Both the position numbers and the translations under genes were made by a program. The notes under the pieces are model-generated. The model was not told the DNA's origin. It ran no database searches and was given only the letters and a program-made list of their open reading frames with translations. This document shows positions 37,774 to 47,085 of a stretch of 64,000 nt of DNA, piece after piece. The DNA is taken from assembly GCF_014202075.1 (NCBI RefSeq), contig NZ_JACHFZ010000003.1, positions 1 through 64,000 of the forward strand, given 5' to 3'. The DNA comes from Brevundimonas basaltis. GTDB lineage: Bacteria; Pseudomonadota; Alphaproteobacteria; Caulobacterales; Caulobacteraceae. Positions within the stretch are counted from its first letter, which is position 1. Every line of letters begins with the position of its first letter.

Positions 37774-38511
37774 GTGGAAAACGCCGCCTATGTGGGACTG
37801 TCACGTCAGATGACGCTGCGCCGCGAACTCGACATCGTGGCCAACAACATCGCCAATGCGGACACGACCGGGTTCAAGGTCGAACAGCTGCTGCTCGGCG
37901 AAGAGGTCGGCGAGCGGGCCCGCAACGCCTTCGTCCGCCCGGGCGTCAGCTTCGTCATCGACAACGGCGTCGGCCGCGACTTCGGGCAGGGCGCGCTGGG
38001 CCAGACCGGCCGGACGCTGGACTTCGCCATCGAGGGCGAAGGCGCCTTCTTCGCGCTGAAGGACGGCAACGGCGACGCCTACACCCGCGACGGCGCCTTC
38101 ACCCTCGACCCCGAAGGCCGGCTGACCACCCAGGGCGGCGCGGCGGTGCAGGGCGACGGCGGCGACATCGTGCTGAACCCCGCGCTGGGTAAGGTTAGCG
38201 TAGCCGCCGACGGCACCATCAGCCAAGACGGCCAGCTGGTCGGCCGGCTGAGCGTGGTCCGCTTCGACACCCTCGGCGTGCTCGAGAAGAGCGGCGACGG
38301 CCTCTACCGCAACGCCTCCAACGCCGCCCCCGTGGCCGCCAACGACGTGCAGGTGCGTCAGGCCATGCTGGAGGGCTCCAACGTCAATCCGATCCTCGAG
38401 ATCACCAATCTGATCGAGATTCAGCGCGCCTACGAGAGCGTGACCAAGATGATCGAGAACACCAACGACCTGTCCCGGCGCGCCGTCGAGCGCCTGGGCC
38501 GGGCCGCTTAA
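37774..38511 (+). CDS. flgF: Flagellar basal-body rod protein FlgF
   Basis: 245 residues. Proximal-rod protein. GTG start at 37774, preceded by AAAGGAG; the frame extends to 37732, but that would place the start inside the sigma-54 promoter. Rod-family N-terminal motif IVANNIANADTTGFK and C-terminal LIEIQRAYESVTKMIENTND are intact. Followed 12 bp later by flgG. Confidence 0.95.
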   Translation: MENAAYVGLSRQMTLRRELDIVANNIANADTTGFKVEQLLLGEEVGERARNAFVRPGVSFVIDNGVGRDFGQGALGQTGRTLDFAIEGEGAFFALKDGNGDAYTRDGAFTLDPEGRLTTQGGAAVQGDGGDIVLNPALGKVSVAADGTISQDGQLVGRLSVVRFDTLGVLEKSGDGLYRNASNAAPVAANDVQVRQAMLEGSNVNPILEITNLIEIQRAYESVTKMIENTNDLSRRAVERLGRAA

Positions 38512-38523
38512 GGAGAACGGGAC

Positions 38524-39312
38524 ATGAGAGCGCTCAGAACCGCCGCCTCGGGCATGGCCGCCCAGCAGCTGAACGTGGAGGTCATCTCCAACAACATCGC
38601 CAACATGAACACGGTCGGCTTCAAGCGTCAGCGGGCCGAGTTCCAGGACCTGCTGTACCAGAACGTCGAACGCATGGGCGCGCAGTCGTCCAGCCAGGGC
38701 ACGGTCGTCCCGACCGGCATCCAGATCGGCGCGGGCGTCAAGGCCGGCTCGGTCTACCGCGTCGTCGAGCAGGGCACGCCAAGCCAGACCGGCAACCGCT
38801 ACGACATGGCGATTGATGGACGGGGTTATTTCCAGATCCTGATGCCGTCGGGCGAAACCGCCTTCACCCGGGCCGGCAACTTTTCGGTCAATGGCGAAGG
38901 CCAGCTGGTCACCGACGACGGTTATGCGGTGCAGCCGAACATCTCGATCCCGCAGGACGCCATCGACGTCGCGGTGTCCAAGACCGGCCAGGTCCAGGTC
39001 CTGACCCAGGGCTCGCCCGAACCGCAGGTGATCGGCCAGCTGGAACTGGCGACCTTCTTCAACGAGGCCGGCCTAGAGGCCATCGGCGATAATCTGCTGC
39101 TCGAGACGGCGGCCTCGGGTCCCGCCAACGTCGGCGCGCCCGGCGAGCCCGGCTTCGGCAACCTGCTGCAAGGCTATACCGAGTCCTCGAATGTCGACGC
39201 CGTGGTCGAGATCAGCGCCCTGATCATCGCCCAGCGGGCCTATGAGATGAACTCCAAGGTCATCACCACCGCCGACCAGATGCTGTCGGTCGGCGCGCAG
39301 GTGAAGTCATGA
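38524..39312 (+). CDS. flgG: Flagellar distal rod protein FlgG
   Basis: 262 residues, normal length. N-terminal MRALRTAASGMAAQQLNVEV and SNNIANMNTVGFKRQRAEFQ, and C-terminal ISALIIAQRAYEMNSKVITT with DQMLS, all conserved. ATGA overlap with flgA. Confidence 0.97.
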   Translation: MRALRTAASGMAAQQLNVEVISNNIANMNTVGFKRQRAEFQDLLYQNVERMGAQSSSQGTVVPTGIQIGAGVKAGSVYRVVEQGTPSQTGNRYDMAIDGRGYFQILMPSGETAFTRAGNFSVNGEGQLVTDDGYAVQPNISIPQDAIDVAVSKTGQVQVLTQGSPEPQVIGQLELATFFNEAGLEAIGDNLLLETAASGPANVGAPGEPGFGNLLQGYTESSNVDAVVEISALIIAQRAYEMNSKVITTADQMLSVGAQVKS

Positions 39313-39899
39313 GGGCCCTGATCGCCGTCGCCGCGCTGCTGCTGGCGGGGCCCGCCCTCGCCGGCCCGGTCACCCTCAAGGCCAATCCGGTCGATGCGGA
39401 CGGGCAGATCACGCTCGGCGACCTGTTCGACGGGGCCGGATCGGCCTCGGGCGTCGTGATCGGCGCCCGTTCGGGCCCCTCGGCCGTGTTCGAGGCGGGC
39501 CAGTTGCAGGCCATGGCGCGGCAGGCGGGGCTCGACTGGGCAAATCCGACCGGGCTGCGCCGGGTCGTGGTGCGCCACGCCGCTGTCGCGCCGGCGACCG
39601 TCCAGGGTCCCGCCGCCGCAACGGCGGCCCCCGCCCCGGCCCGCGCCCTGCCGGTCCGCGCGGCCTACGCCGACCGGATGATCAGCCGCAACGACATCGT
39701 CGAGGTGATCTACGAAGCCCCCGGCGTGCGCCTGACCATCACCGGCCGGGCCGAAGGCAACGCCGCCGAAGGGCAGCGCCTGGCCATCCGCAACCTGCAA
39801 TCCGGCCGCGTCTTCGACGCCGTCGCGACCGCGCCGGGCCAGGCCATCGCCGGCCCGGGGGCCCAGACCATCCGCACCCATCAGCTCGCCGCCCGCTAG
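39309..39899 (+). CDS. flgA: Flagellar P-ring assembly chaperone FlgA
   Basis: 196 residues. Sec signal (MRALIAVAALLLAGPALAG), then a SAF-type domain with RMISRNDIVEVIYEAPGVRL and EGQRLAIRNLQSGRVFDAVA. Translationally coupled to flgG by a 4-bp overlap. Chaperone for FlgI in the periplasm; flgI is not in the window. Confidence 0.92.
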   Translation: MRALIAVAALLLAGPALAGPVTLKANPVDADGQITLGDLFDGAGSASGVVIGARSGPSAVFEAGQLQAMARQAGLDWANPTGLRRVVVRHAAVAPATVQGPAAATAAPAPARALPVRAAYADRMISRNDIVEVIYEAPGVRLTITGRAEGNAAEGQRLAIRNLQSGRVFDAVATAPGQAIAGPGAQTIRTHQLAAR

Positions 39900-39914
39900 A
39901 GGGAAAGAGTACCC

Positions 39915-40661
39915 ATGCGCACCGCCCTGATCGTCACCGCCGCCGCCCTGACCTCGACGCTGGCGCTCGGCGCCTGCTCGACCGCCGTCGAGGCCGTGCG
40001 CGGCCCCGAACTGGCTCCGATCGGCTATCCCGCCGCCCTTGTGCCGACCAGCCAGGTCTATCTGCCGTCCCCCGAGCAGCAGCGGGCGGACCGCGCCGCC
40101 AGCGCCAACAGCCTGTGGCGCACCGGGGCCCGAACCTTCTTCGGCGACCAGCGCGCCCGCCGGGTCGGCGACATCCTGACCGTCAACATTGACATTGACG
40201 ACCGGGCGCAGACCCAGAACTCGACCGCGCGCAGCCGCAGCAACGAGATGACCGGCGGCGTCACCAACTTCTTCGGGCTCGAGAACAGCCTCGGCCGAGC
40301 CTTCCCCGGCGGGTTCGACCCGGGCAGTCTGGTCGGGCTGGCGGGCGAATCCAGCGCCAACGGCACCGGCTCGGTCAGCCGTTCGGAGAAGGTCAGCCTG
40401 ACCATCGCCGCCGTCGTCACCGACGTGCTGGCCAACGGCAACATGGTCATCCAGGGTCGGCAGGAAGTGCGCACCAACCGCGAGGTTCGCGAACTGACCG
40501 TCGCCGGCATCGTGCGGCCCGAGGACATCAGCTCGGCCAACACCATCGCCCACACCCAGATCGCCGAGGCCCGCATCAGCTACGGCGGCCGGGGCGACAT
40601 CAGCCGGGTCCAGGCCACGCCGGCGGCCCAGTCGCTGGTGGAGCGGTTCAGCCCGTTCTAG
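39915..40661 (+). CDS. flgH: Flagellar L-ring protein FlgH
   Basis: 248 residues. Outer-membrane lipoprotein ring of the flagellar bearing. Lipobox LGAC (Cys near 18); conserved RARRVGDILTVNIDIDDRAQ and the C-terminal NTIAHTQIAEARISYGGRGD. 15 bp after flgA and last gene of the operon; a REP-like hairpin follows. Confidence 0.96.
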   Translation: MRTALIVTAAALTSTLALGACSTAVEAVRGPELAPIGYPAALVPTSQVYLPSPEQQRADRAASANSLWRTGARTFFGDQRARRVGDILTVNIDIDDRAQTQNSTARSRSNEMTGGVTNFFGLENSLGRAFPGGFDPGSLVGLAGESSANGTGSVSRSEKVSLTIAAVVTDVLANGNMVIQGRQEVRTNREVRELTVAGIVRPEDISSANTIAHTQIAEARISYGGRGDISRVQATPAAQSLVERFSPF

Positions 40662-40679
40662 GGGGCGTGGCCTATGTCA

Positions 40680-40709
40680 TCCCGGAAGCGTCGCAGGCGC
40701 TATCCGGGG
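40680..40709. repeat. REP-like hairpin after flgH
   Basis: TCCCGGA (40680-40686) / TCCGGGG (40703-40709) arms, similar to the hairpin after folE. No T-run. Confidence 0.45.
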
Positions 40710-40929
40710 CGCATTGGCACAGCCGCCGCGCGGATTCCGGGAGGATGATCTTCCGGTCCGCCGCCTCCCCGATCTTCGCTTGCGGCGTCGGGACGACGAA
40801 CCGTTCTGGCCGGTTCCCGCCCCTGTGTCTTTTTCGCCGAAGCCAGCCCGCCTGTCGCTTTCGTGAAGCGGCGCCGTGAACCGTTAACGGAAACCCGCGT
40901 TTGGCCTGTCAGACGCGAGTACAGTTTCC

Positions 40930-41403
40930 ATGTTCAAGTTCGCCATTCCTGCTGCCGCCGCCCTCGGCCTGATCGCGGTCGCCGCCCAGTCCCGAGCCAC
41001 TGACGCCTCACCTGAGGCGCTCGCGCCTGCGCCGATGGGCTGGCATCTGACCCATGAGGGCCAGATGGCCAAGCTGGCCTATGGCGTGGCGAACTCCGAC
41101 CACGTGGCGCTGATGATGACCTGCGAGCCGGGCGCGGCCCAGGCCACCGTCTATGGCGATGTGCACCCCGCCAGCCCGCGTCTGATCCATGCGTCGATGA
41201 AGGCCGAAACCATCGATCCGCTGGGCGGCGGACTCGCCGACGAGGCCCGTATCCCGCTGCGGGATCCCGCCCTGCGCAAACTGGCTGACAGCGGCAAGCT
41301 GACCGTCGAGGGCGAGGCCGGTCACTTCGAATTGACCGCCAAGGGCGACGAACGTCGTCTGGTCAACGCGTTTTTCGCCTATTGCGGAAGCGGCACGGTC
41401 TGA
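40930..41403 (+). CDS. Secreted protein, first of three related paralogues
   Basis: 157 residues with a signal peptide (MFKFAIPAAAALGLIAVAAQ). The mature part opens with GWHLTHEGQMAKLAYGVANS, then a central MMTCEPG and a final FFAYCGSGTV. The pattern (Trp start, A-Y-G near an S-D pair, one mid Cys, one terminal Cys in F-A-Y/F-C-G) recurs in the next two genes. Family not recognised; the two conserved Cys may pair in the periplasm. Confidence 0.7.
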   Translation: MFKFAIPAAAALGLIAVAAQSRATDASPEALAPAPMGWHLTHEGQMAKLAYGVANSDHVALMMTCEPGAAQATVYGDVHPASPRLIHASMKAETIDPLGGGLADEARIPLRDPALRKLADSGKLTVEGEAGHFELTAKGDERRLVNAFFAYCGSGTV

Positions 41404-41442
41404 TCACATCCCGGATCGGACCATTCAGCGGGGGCTGAGACC

Positions 41443-41871
41443 ATGATCGCCAGTATCGCCGGCCTCGCCCTTCTGGCGTTGCAAACCGCGCCGCCCGAGA
41501 CCGCCTGGACCTGGACGCTGTATGCGGACGAGGCCCGTGTGGCCCTGGCGCACGAAGTTCCCGACACGGCGAACCTGCGCTTCACGCTTGAATGCGACCC
41601 GGCCTCGGGCGTGGCCCGCGTGGCTTTCTATGGCGGCGCGGCCGGGACCGGCATGGCGCGGATCACGGCGGGCGAGGCCTCGGCCGTCACGGAATCGACG
41701 ACCGAGCGGGGCGCGCTGAAGCTGACGCTGCGCACCGACCATCCCGTTTTCGCGGCCTTCGCCGCCGACGGCCGGATGGCCGCGATGGTCGGGGACCAAC
41801 GCCGGGCCGTCGAAGTGCCCCGCCGCCACCTTGCCAAACTGCGCCGCTTCACCGAACTGTGCTCGGGCTGA
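41443..41871 (+). CDS. Secreted protein, second (divergent) paralogue
   Basis: 142 residues, N-terminal hydrophobic signal-like stretch (MIASIAGLALLALQTAPPET). It keeps AWTWTLYADEARVALAHEVP, LRFTLECDP and a terminal FTELCSG, matching the Trp/mid-Cys/terminal-Cys pattern of its neighbours with lower similarity. 39 bp after the first paralogue and 18 bp before the third. Confidence 0.65.
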   Translation: MIASIAGLALLALQTAPPETAWTWTLYADEARVALAHEVPDTANLRFTLECDPASGVARVAFYGGAAGTGMARITAGEASAVTESTTERGALKLTLRTDHPVFAAFAADGRMAAMVGDQRRAVEVPRRHLAKLRRFTELCSG

Positions 41872-41889
41872 CCGCCCGGAGTTGATCGC

Positions 41890-42402
41890 ATGCGTGCCCG
41901 CGTCTTCATGTCCCTCGCCGCGCTGGGTCTCGCCGTCAGCGGTTGCGCCACGGTCGCGCCGCCGGCCCCGGAGCGGACGGTCACCGAGGGAGCGGGACCG
42001 GTCCCGGAACCGGTCCCGGACCACGACTGGTTCTTCAACATCGACGGCGACACCGCCCATATGGCCTATGGACTGGCCGAGAGCGACGATCTGCGCCTCG
42101 GCATGAACTGCCGCCGGGCCTCGGGTCGGCTGGAGCTGGCCACCGTGGCGGAAAATGGCGCGGCCGCTGAAATCCACGTTGAATCCGGTGGCGAGACCGA
42201 ACGGTTTCCCGCCCGCAGCGAGCCGTCCGAGGTTCATGACGGGGTCTTTCTGGTCGCAGACGCGCGAACGACCGAGCCGGTGTTCCAGCGCTTTCGCCGG
42301 GTCGGCTGGATCGCCCAGTGGCGGGACGGCCGGCGCGACGCCTATGCGCCGCATCCGGAGTCCGCCGCGAACATCGAGCGGTTCTTCGCCTTCTGCGGTT
42401 GA
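41890..42402 (+). CDS. Lipoprotein, third paralogue of the set
   Basis: 170 residues with lipobox VSGC (Cys near 19), unlike its two neighbours. After a Pro-rich linker, DWFFNIDGDTAHMAYGLAES and LRLGMNCRRAS correspond to the first paralogue, and it ends IERFFAFCG. The three genes therefore look like a tandem duplication with different sorting signals. Function unknown. Confidence 0.7.
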   Translation: MRARVFMSLAALGLAVSGCATVAPPAPERTVTEGAGPVPEPVPDHDWFFNIDGDTAHMAYGLAESDDLRLGMNCRRASGRLELATVAENGAAAEIHVESGGETERFPARSEPSEVHDGVFLVADARTTEPVFQRFRRVGWIAQWRDGRRDAYAPHPESAANIERFFAFCG

Positions 42403-42450
42403 CGGGCGGCCCACGCTCCGGTGCAGTCCCGCGCCAGTCGGAGGGACGCC

Positions 42451-44262
42451 ATGAAGTTCGTGATCGCCATCGGGGCCGCCGCCCTGCTCGCCGCCGCCGC
42501 GCCCGCGAGGGCGGAGGCCGCGCCGGAATCGACAGCGCGCCAGACCACGCCCGAGCCGAGCCGCGACGCCGAACATCCGGCGCTGGCGGCGATCCTGGCG
42601 GACTATGAGGCCTGGCTGAAGGCCAACGACCCGATCTCGGCGGGCCGGGAGGGCGACAAGGCGGCCCTGTCGCGCCTGCCCGACGTGTCGCGGGCGTATG
42701 AACTGGCCCAGGCGCCGGTGCTGCAGGGTTTCACCGACCGGCTGGCCGCGATCGATCCGGGCGCGCTGAACGACGAGGACCGGCTGAACCACGCCTTCCT
42801 CGGGCGGGTGCTGGAGCGGGCGCTGGCGCGCATCCCGCTCGATACCGGCCGGATCGGGGCGTTCAACTCGGAGGGCGGGCCGGGCCAGTCGCTGGCCTAT
42901 GTCGCCAGCGTCAGCCGCATCACCAACCGGGAGGAGGCCGAGGCCTGGATCGACCGGCTGGAGGCCATGCCGGACTTCTACCGTCACCGGCTCGACGACG
43001 CCCGGCGCGGGCTGGACAGCGGGCTGGTGCAGCCCCGCTCGGTGGTCGAGAACGCCCTGAGCCTGATGGAGCCGGAGGCCGGCTATACCGCCGACACCGA
43101 TCCGCTGCTCAAACCCCTGGCCGCCCTGCCCGCCGCGATCAGCGCCGCCGATCAGGCCGCCCTGCGCGCTCGCGCCGCCGCCGTGGTCGCCGACCGCATC
43201 ATGCCGGCGCGGCGCGCGTGGGCGCGGTTCCTTCGCGACGACTATCTGCCGGTCGCGCCGGAGAGCCTCGGCCTGGTGCACCGGCCCGGCGGGCGCGACC
43301 TCTACGCCTTCCTGACCGGGGGCTACACCACCACCGACCTGACGCCGGACCAGATTCACCAGATCGGCCGCGACGAGGTGGCCCGCATCCGCGCCCGCAT
43401 GGACGTGGAGATGCGGGCGGCGGGCTGGACCGGCGATTTCGCCTCGTTCCTGACCTTCCTGCGTACCGATCCGCAGTTCTACGCCACGACGCGCGAGGGC
43501 CTGCTGGAGAAGGCGTCGGAGATGGCCAAGCGGGCCGACGACGGCCTGCCAGCCCTGTTCGGGACCCTGCCCCGCCTGCCCTATGGCGTGCGCCCGGTGC
43601 CGACCGAGATCGAGGCCAACTACACCACCGGCCGCTACTTCTCCGGCTCGATGGAGAACGGGGTGGCCGGCGGCTATATGGTCAACACCTCGCGGCTGGA
43701 CCAGCGGCCGCTGTACGAACTGCCGGCCCTGACCCTGCACGAGGCCGTGCCCGGCCACCATCTGCAGATCGCCCTGCAGCAGGAGGCCGAGGAGGGTCCG
43801 TATTTCCGCAAGGACGCCAATGTCACCGCCTTCACCGAGGGCTGGGGCCTGTATGCGGAGTTCCTCGGCGAGGAAATGGGCTTCTACCGCACGCCCTATG
43901 AACGGTTTGGGCGGCTGAGCTACGAGATGTGGCGCGCCTGCCGGCTGGTGGCGGACACCGGCATCCACTGGCTGGGCTGGGACATCGAACAGGCGCGGGC
44001 CTGTTTCCGCGACAACTCGGCCCTGGCGCCGCACAACATCGAGACCGAGCTGCAGCGCTATATCGGCTGGCCGGGGCAGGCCACGGCCTACAAGATCGGG
44101 GAGATCCGGCTGAGGGAGATCCGGGCCCGGGCCGAGCGGGCGCTGGGCGACCGGTTCGACGTGCGGCGGTTCCACGACGCGTTGCTGGTGGACGGCCCGC
44201 TGCCGCTCGACCTGCTGGACGCGCGGATGGACCGCTGGATCGCGGAGGAAAAGGGGCGGTGA
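42451..44262 (+). CDS. DUF885-family secreted metallopeptidase
   Basis: 603 residues from the ATG at 42451 (GGAGGG upstream). Signal peptide MKFVIAIGAAALLAAAAPAR. The DUF885 zinc motif LHEAVPGHHLQIALQQE (about residues 430-446) and the downstream TEGWGLYAEFLGEEMG supply the ligands expected for this carboxypeptidase-like family. Also conserved: PAQQ-like NIETELQRYIGWPGQATAYK near the end. Convergent with the MmcQ-like gene. Confidence 0.88.
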   Translation: MKFVIAIGAAALLAAAAPARAEAAPESTARQTTPEPSRDAEHPALAAILADYEAWLKANDPISAGREGDKAALSRLPDVSRAYELAQAPVLQGFTDRLAAIDPGALNDEDRLNHAFLGRVLERALARIPLDTGRIGAFNSEGGPGQSLAYVASVSRITNREEAEAWIDRLEAMPDFYRHRLDDARRGLDSGLVQPRSVVENALSLMEPEAGYTADTDPLLKPLAALPAAISAADQAALRARAAAVVADRIMPARRAWARFLRDDYLPVAPESLGLVHRPGGRDLYAFLTGGYTTTDLTPDQIHQIGRDEVARIRARMDVEMRAAGWTGDFASFLTFLRTDPQFYATTREGLLEKASEMAKRADDGLPALFGTLPRLPYGVRPVPTEIEANYTTGRYFSGSMENGVAGGYMVNTSRLDQRPLYELPALTLHEAVPGHHLQIALQQEAEEGPYFRKDANVTAFTEGWGLYAEFLGEEMGFYRTPYERFGRLSYEMWRACRLVADTGIHWLGWDIEQARACFRDNSALAPHNIETELQRYIGWPGQATAYKIGEIRLREIRARAERALGDRFDVRRFHDALLVDGPLPLDLLDARMDRWIAEEKGR

Positions 44263-44271
44263 GAGCCGCCG

Positions 44272-44616
44272 CTAGGCGAGGCCCAGCGCAGCCCGCGCCT
44301 TCTTCGTCAGCTTCGCCGCCACGATGGAATAGGCGATGGCCAGATGCTCGGCCAGTTCGTCGTCCGGCCAGTCGGCGGGGTCGTCCAGATGGACCCACTT
44401 CGCCCGCGCCAGATAGGGGGCCGGGCGGGCGCGGCCGGCCCCGGTCAGGATCTCGAAGGCGATGTCCGAAACCTTGAACGACAGCCCGCCCATGCCGCCC
44501 ATGATGGCGAACATCTTGCCGCCGACCTTGTACGCATCGTGGTCGTCGCCGAACGGATGATCCAGCGTCGCACCCGGCAGCGCCAGGCAGACCCGGCCGA
44601 CCCCCGCCCGGTCCAT
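44272..44616 (-). CDS. MmcQ/YjbR-family protein
   Basis: 114 residues. Opens with the family pattern [20 protein letters not shown] and [12 protein letters not shown], with a C-terminal helix ([20 protein letters not shown]). MmcQ/YjbR proteins adopt a CyaY-like fold and may bind DNA; role unknown. Starts 1 nt after the msrA stop, so it is co-transcribed with it. Confidence 0.85.
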   Translation of the reverse strand: MDRAGVGRVCLALPGATLDHPFGDDHDAYKVGGKMFAIMGGMGGLSFKVSDIAFEILTGAGRARPAPYLARAKWVHLDDPADWPDDELAEHLAIAYSIVAAKLTKKARAALGLA

Positions 44617-44617
44617 G

Positions 44618-45268
44618 TCAGGCCTCGACGCCGACGCCGATCGGGCAGGTCACGCCCGTGCCGCCGATGCCGCAATAGCCGCCGGGGTTCTTGGCCAGAT
44701 AGGCCTGGTGGTAGTCCTCGGCGAAGTAGAACGGCCCGGCCGGGGCGATCTCGGTGGTGATCCCGCCCTGCCCCGCCTTGGTCAGCGCCTGCTGGTAGGC
44801 GTCGCGCGAGGCCTCGGCCTCAGCCTTCTGAGCGTCGTTCAGATAATAGATCGCCGAACGGTAGGTGGTGCCGACATCATTGCCCTGACGCATGCCCTGG
44901 GTCGGGTCGTGGTTTTCCCAGAACACCTTGAGCAGCTCGGCGTAGCGGATCTCGTGCGGATTGAAGACCACCTGCACCACCTCGGCGTGGCCGGTGCGGC
45001 CGGTGCAGGTCTCCTCATAGGTCGGATTGGGCGTCAGCCCGCCCGCATAGCCGGCGGCGGTGACCCAGACGCCCGGCAACTGCCAGAACACCCGCTCCAC
45101 GCCCCAGAAACAGCCCATGCCGAAGACGGCGGTCTCGAACCCCTCCGGATGCGGCCCCTTCAGCGGGCGGCCGGTGACGTAGTGGACCTCGTCCGTGCGC
45201 ACCGGCTGATCCCGGCCCGGCAGGGCGGTGTCGGCGGTCGGCATGTCGTGGGATTTCTGGGACAGCAT
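44618..45268 (-). CDS. msrA: Peptide methionine-S-sulfoxide reductase MsrA
   Basis: 216 residues. Repairs oxidised Met (S form). Catalytic [20 protein letters not shown], then AGYAGG, a [10 protein letters not shown] stretch, and a resolving-Cys region near the C-terminus ([20 protein letters not shown]). No signal peptide, so cytoplasmic. Confidence 0.95.
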   Translation of the reverse strand: MLSQKSHDMPTADTALPGRDQPVRTDEVHYVTGRPLKGPHPEGFETAVFGMGCFWGVERVFWQLPGVWVTAAGYAGGLTPNPTYEETCTGRTGHAEVVQVVFNPHEIRYAELLKVFWENHDPTQGMRQGNDVGTTYRSAIYYLNDAQKAEAEASRDAYQQALTKAGQGGITTEIAPAGPFYFAEDYHQAYLAKNPGGYCGIGGTGVTCPIGVGVEA

Positions 45269-45400
45269 GGCGGGAACTCCGGTCGGACGCTTCGTCGCCT
45301 ATATGGGATGTCTTGCGGCGCTTGCCGAGGGGGTCGGCTTGTTCTATCAGCCTCGCCTCCGCCGGAAAGACCTCCCGGCGGTTCACGCGCGTCGTGGAAC

Positions 45401-45490
45401 GGACAGGTGGCGGAGTGGTCGATCGCGCACGCTTGGAAAGCGTGTGTAGGTGAAAGCCTACCGAGGGTTCGAATCCCTCTCTGTCCGCCA
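45401..45490 (+). tRNA. tRNA-Ser (anticodon GGA), CCA encoded
   Basis: Acceptor GGACAGG pairs with the 3' CTGTCC (G-T last pair). Anticodon stem CACGC/GCGTG with loop TTGGAAA gives anticodon GGA. A long variable arm (GTAGG...CCTAC) is typical of serine tRNAs. T-arm GAGGGTTCGAATCCCTC; discriminator G then CCA. The accessory region begins directly downstream. Confidence 0.95.
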
Positions 45491-45869
45491 CGGCCGCGCC
45501 CTAGGCCTCTGACACAGCCTGAGCTCTGCAAAGCCGCGGAAACGACGCCGGTCTTCGCCTGCATTCCCCACCGCTTAGCGCGGCCAGACGCCCAATCCGG
45601 CAGTTTCCAGACAATTCCCGATGCCTCTCTCTGGCTGTCTTGAGCAATACCCGGTTTGCCTCGACCCTGTTCCTACCTGTTTCCTGTGTTAGGTGCTCCC
45701 CGAACCGCTTGCCCGCAGCTGGTTGAGGCGCCGCAAACGCCCGCCCCGTGGGCACTATGCTCGGACATGCTGAGAGACATGTCCTGAAATTATCAGGCTG
45801 AGATCAGGGCCTGTTCCGGCGATAATCAGGTCCTGCAGATCAAGATAACAGGTCCAGCAAGGCCGGTTA
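45491..45869. other. Intergenic region between tRNA-Ser and the recombinase remnant
   Basis: About 380 bp with no convincing gene. A minus-strand frame of 84 codons (45501-45755) has no recognisable similarity and no ribosome-binding site. The right end holds the phased repeat array. No second copy of the tRNA 3' end was found in the window, so an attachment-site duplication is not shown. Confidence 0.5.
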
Positions 45870-45874
45870 TCAGG
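45783..45874. repeat. Phased array of ATCAGG boxes next to the serine-recombinase 3' end
   Basis: ATCAGG (or AACAGG) begins at 45792, 45803, 45825, 45847 and 45869: steps of 11, 22, 22 and 22 bp, one or two helical turns. Most boxes are followed by N-CCTG or a near match, so each is a small dyad (CAGG-N-CCTG), and the leftmost forms CCTGA-AATTA-TCAGG. It spans the stop codon of the recombinase remnant. 22 bp is not a codon multiple, which argues against a protein repeat. Confidence 0.6.
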
Positions 45875-47085
45875 ACCTCGTCCCGAAGAGAGTGCGCTGA
45901 TCTTCCCACGAGAGGGGGAGAACGGTTCCCCGCAAGCTCTGCAAGGTCATGCCGACGGGTTGCCGCCCTTCCATGATGGCCTCCTGGATGTCTGGCGCCA
46001 GGAACGCCAGACTGGCGATCGCGCGGATGTAGCCATCGTCGATGCCCTTGCAGTCCCGCCAGCACGGAGTACGTCCCGCGGCGTTGATGCCCACGCGGCC
46101 GAGCTCCAGATGCGCGCGACGTAGGGCCGCCACCAAGGTCCTATCGACACGGCGCCTTTCGACCCGACCCGACGCGCTCGCTTCAAGCCACACGCGCCCC
46201 GCCCTCTTCTGCAGCCTGGCCGGCACGACCAGCGTCAGTGATCCATCCGCCGCCAGAGGCGGCAGGTCGCGAACGGCTCTAGTCCGGGCTTCGATGGTCA
46301 GCGCCAGCGCCACCCGATCCGAGTAGACTGTGACGCTCGATACGAGATCGCGCAGGGTCGACCACGCCGCCATTGGATGGCCAGTCAGCTCACGGAGACT
46401 GGCGGCGACCAGCTCCTCAAGCGGGATCGCGGCGACTCTCTTCAACCCGTCAGCGGGTATCGACACCGGCGCGCCACGCTGCGCTTTCGCGGAGACATAG
46501 TAGCGCCAGAGGGAGCCACCTTTTCGTGCTGTCACCGGGCTCATCAACCCGCCAGCTGCATCGTGAACCAAGCCCACAAGGGCCGCCGGTGAACTGCGCG
46601 CGCGCTCCCGCCGCGGGACCACCGCCTTGCTGAGGAGGGCCTGCACAGCATCGAAGGTCTCTCGATCGATGATGGGGTCATGCAAGCCCGGCCACGACTT
46701 GTCGCCATGGACGATCTCGCCGACGTAGACGCGGTTCTTGAGCAGGTGGAAAAGCTGCCCGCGCCCAAGCGGCTGACCGCCTGACGTTCGACCGGTCGAT
46801 GCCGTGCGAATACGCGATACTACGCCCTCTGACTTGAGTTCGCGCTGCAGGACGTGGACCGATCCCAGTTCCAGATATCGGCTGAAGCAATGGCGGATGG
46901 TCTCCGCCTCGTCAGGCAGGATTTTCAGCGTCCGCTCATGACCGATGTAGCCGAGCGGCGCGTTGCCGCCCATCCACATCCCCTTCTTCTTGGACGCGGC
47001 GATCTTGTCCCGGATACGCTCGCTGGTGACCTCACGCTCGAACTGGGCGAACGACAGCAGCACGTTCAGCGTCAACCGGCTGGCC
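45870..47085 (-). pseudogene. Serine site-specific recombinase, 5'-truncated
   Basis: Keeps the end of the resolvase domain (RLTLNVLLSFAQFEREVTSE), the recombinase domain (GGNAPLGYIGHERTLKILPD...) and the long C-terminal part, ending ...LFGTRS. The N-terminal 120 or so residues with the catalytic Ser and nearly all the catalytic domain are absent: homology ends abruptly near 47075-47100, where sequence of the opposite-strand ATPase gene begins. No substitute start with a ribosome-binding site is seen. It is probably the relic of the element that brought this region. Confidence 0.8.

Noticed and set aside
45501..45755. 84-codon minus-strand frame downstream of tRNA-Ser
   Set aside because: No ribosome-binding site, no similarity and ambiguous composition; kept only as part of the gap description.
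45783..45874. ATCAGG array as a CRISPR
   Set aside because: Boxes are 6-9 bp with no true spacers and no cas genes lie nearby.
46963..47085. N-terminal extension of the OLD-like ATPase frame
   Set aside because: It reads the complement of the recombinase gene and has no ATPase motifs; the open frame merely happens to continue across the junction.
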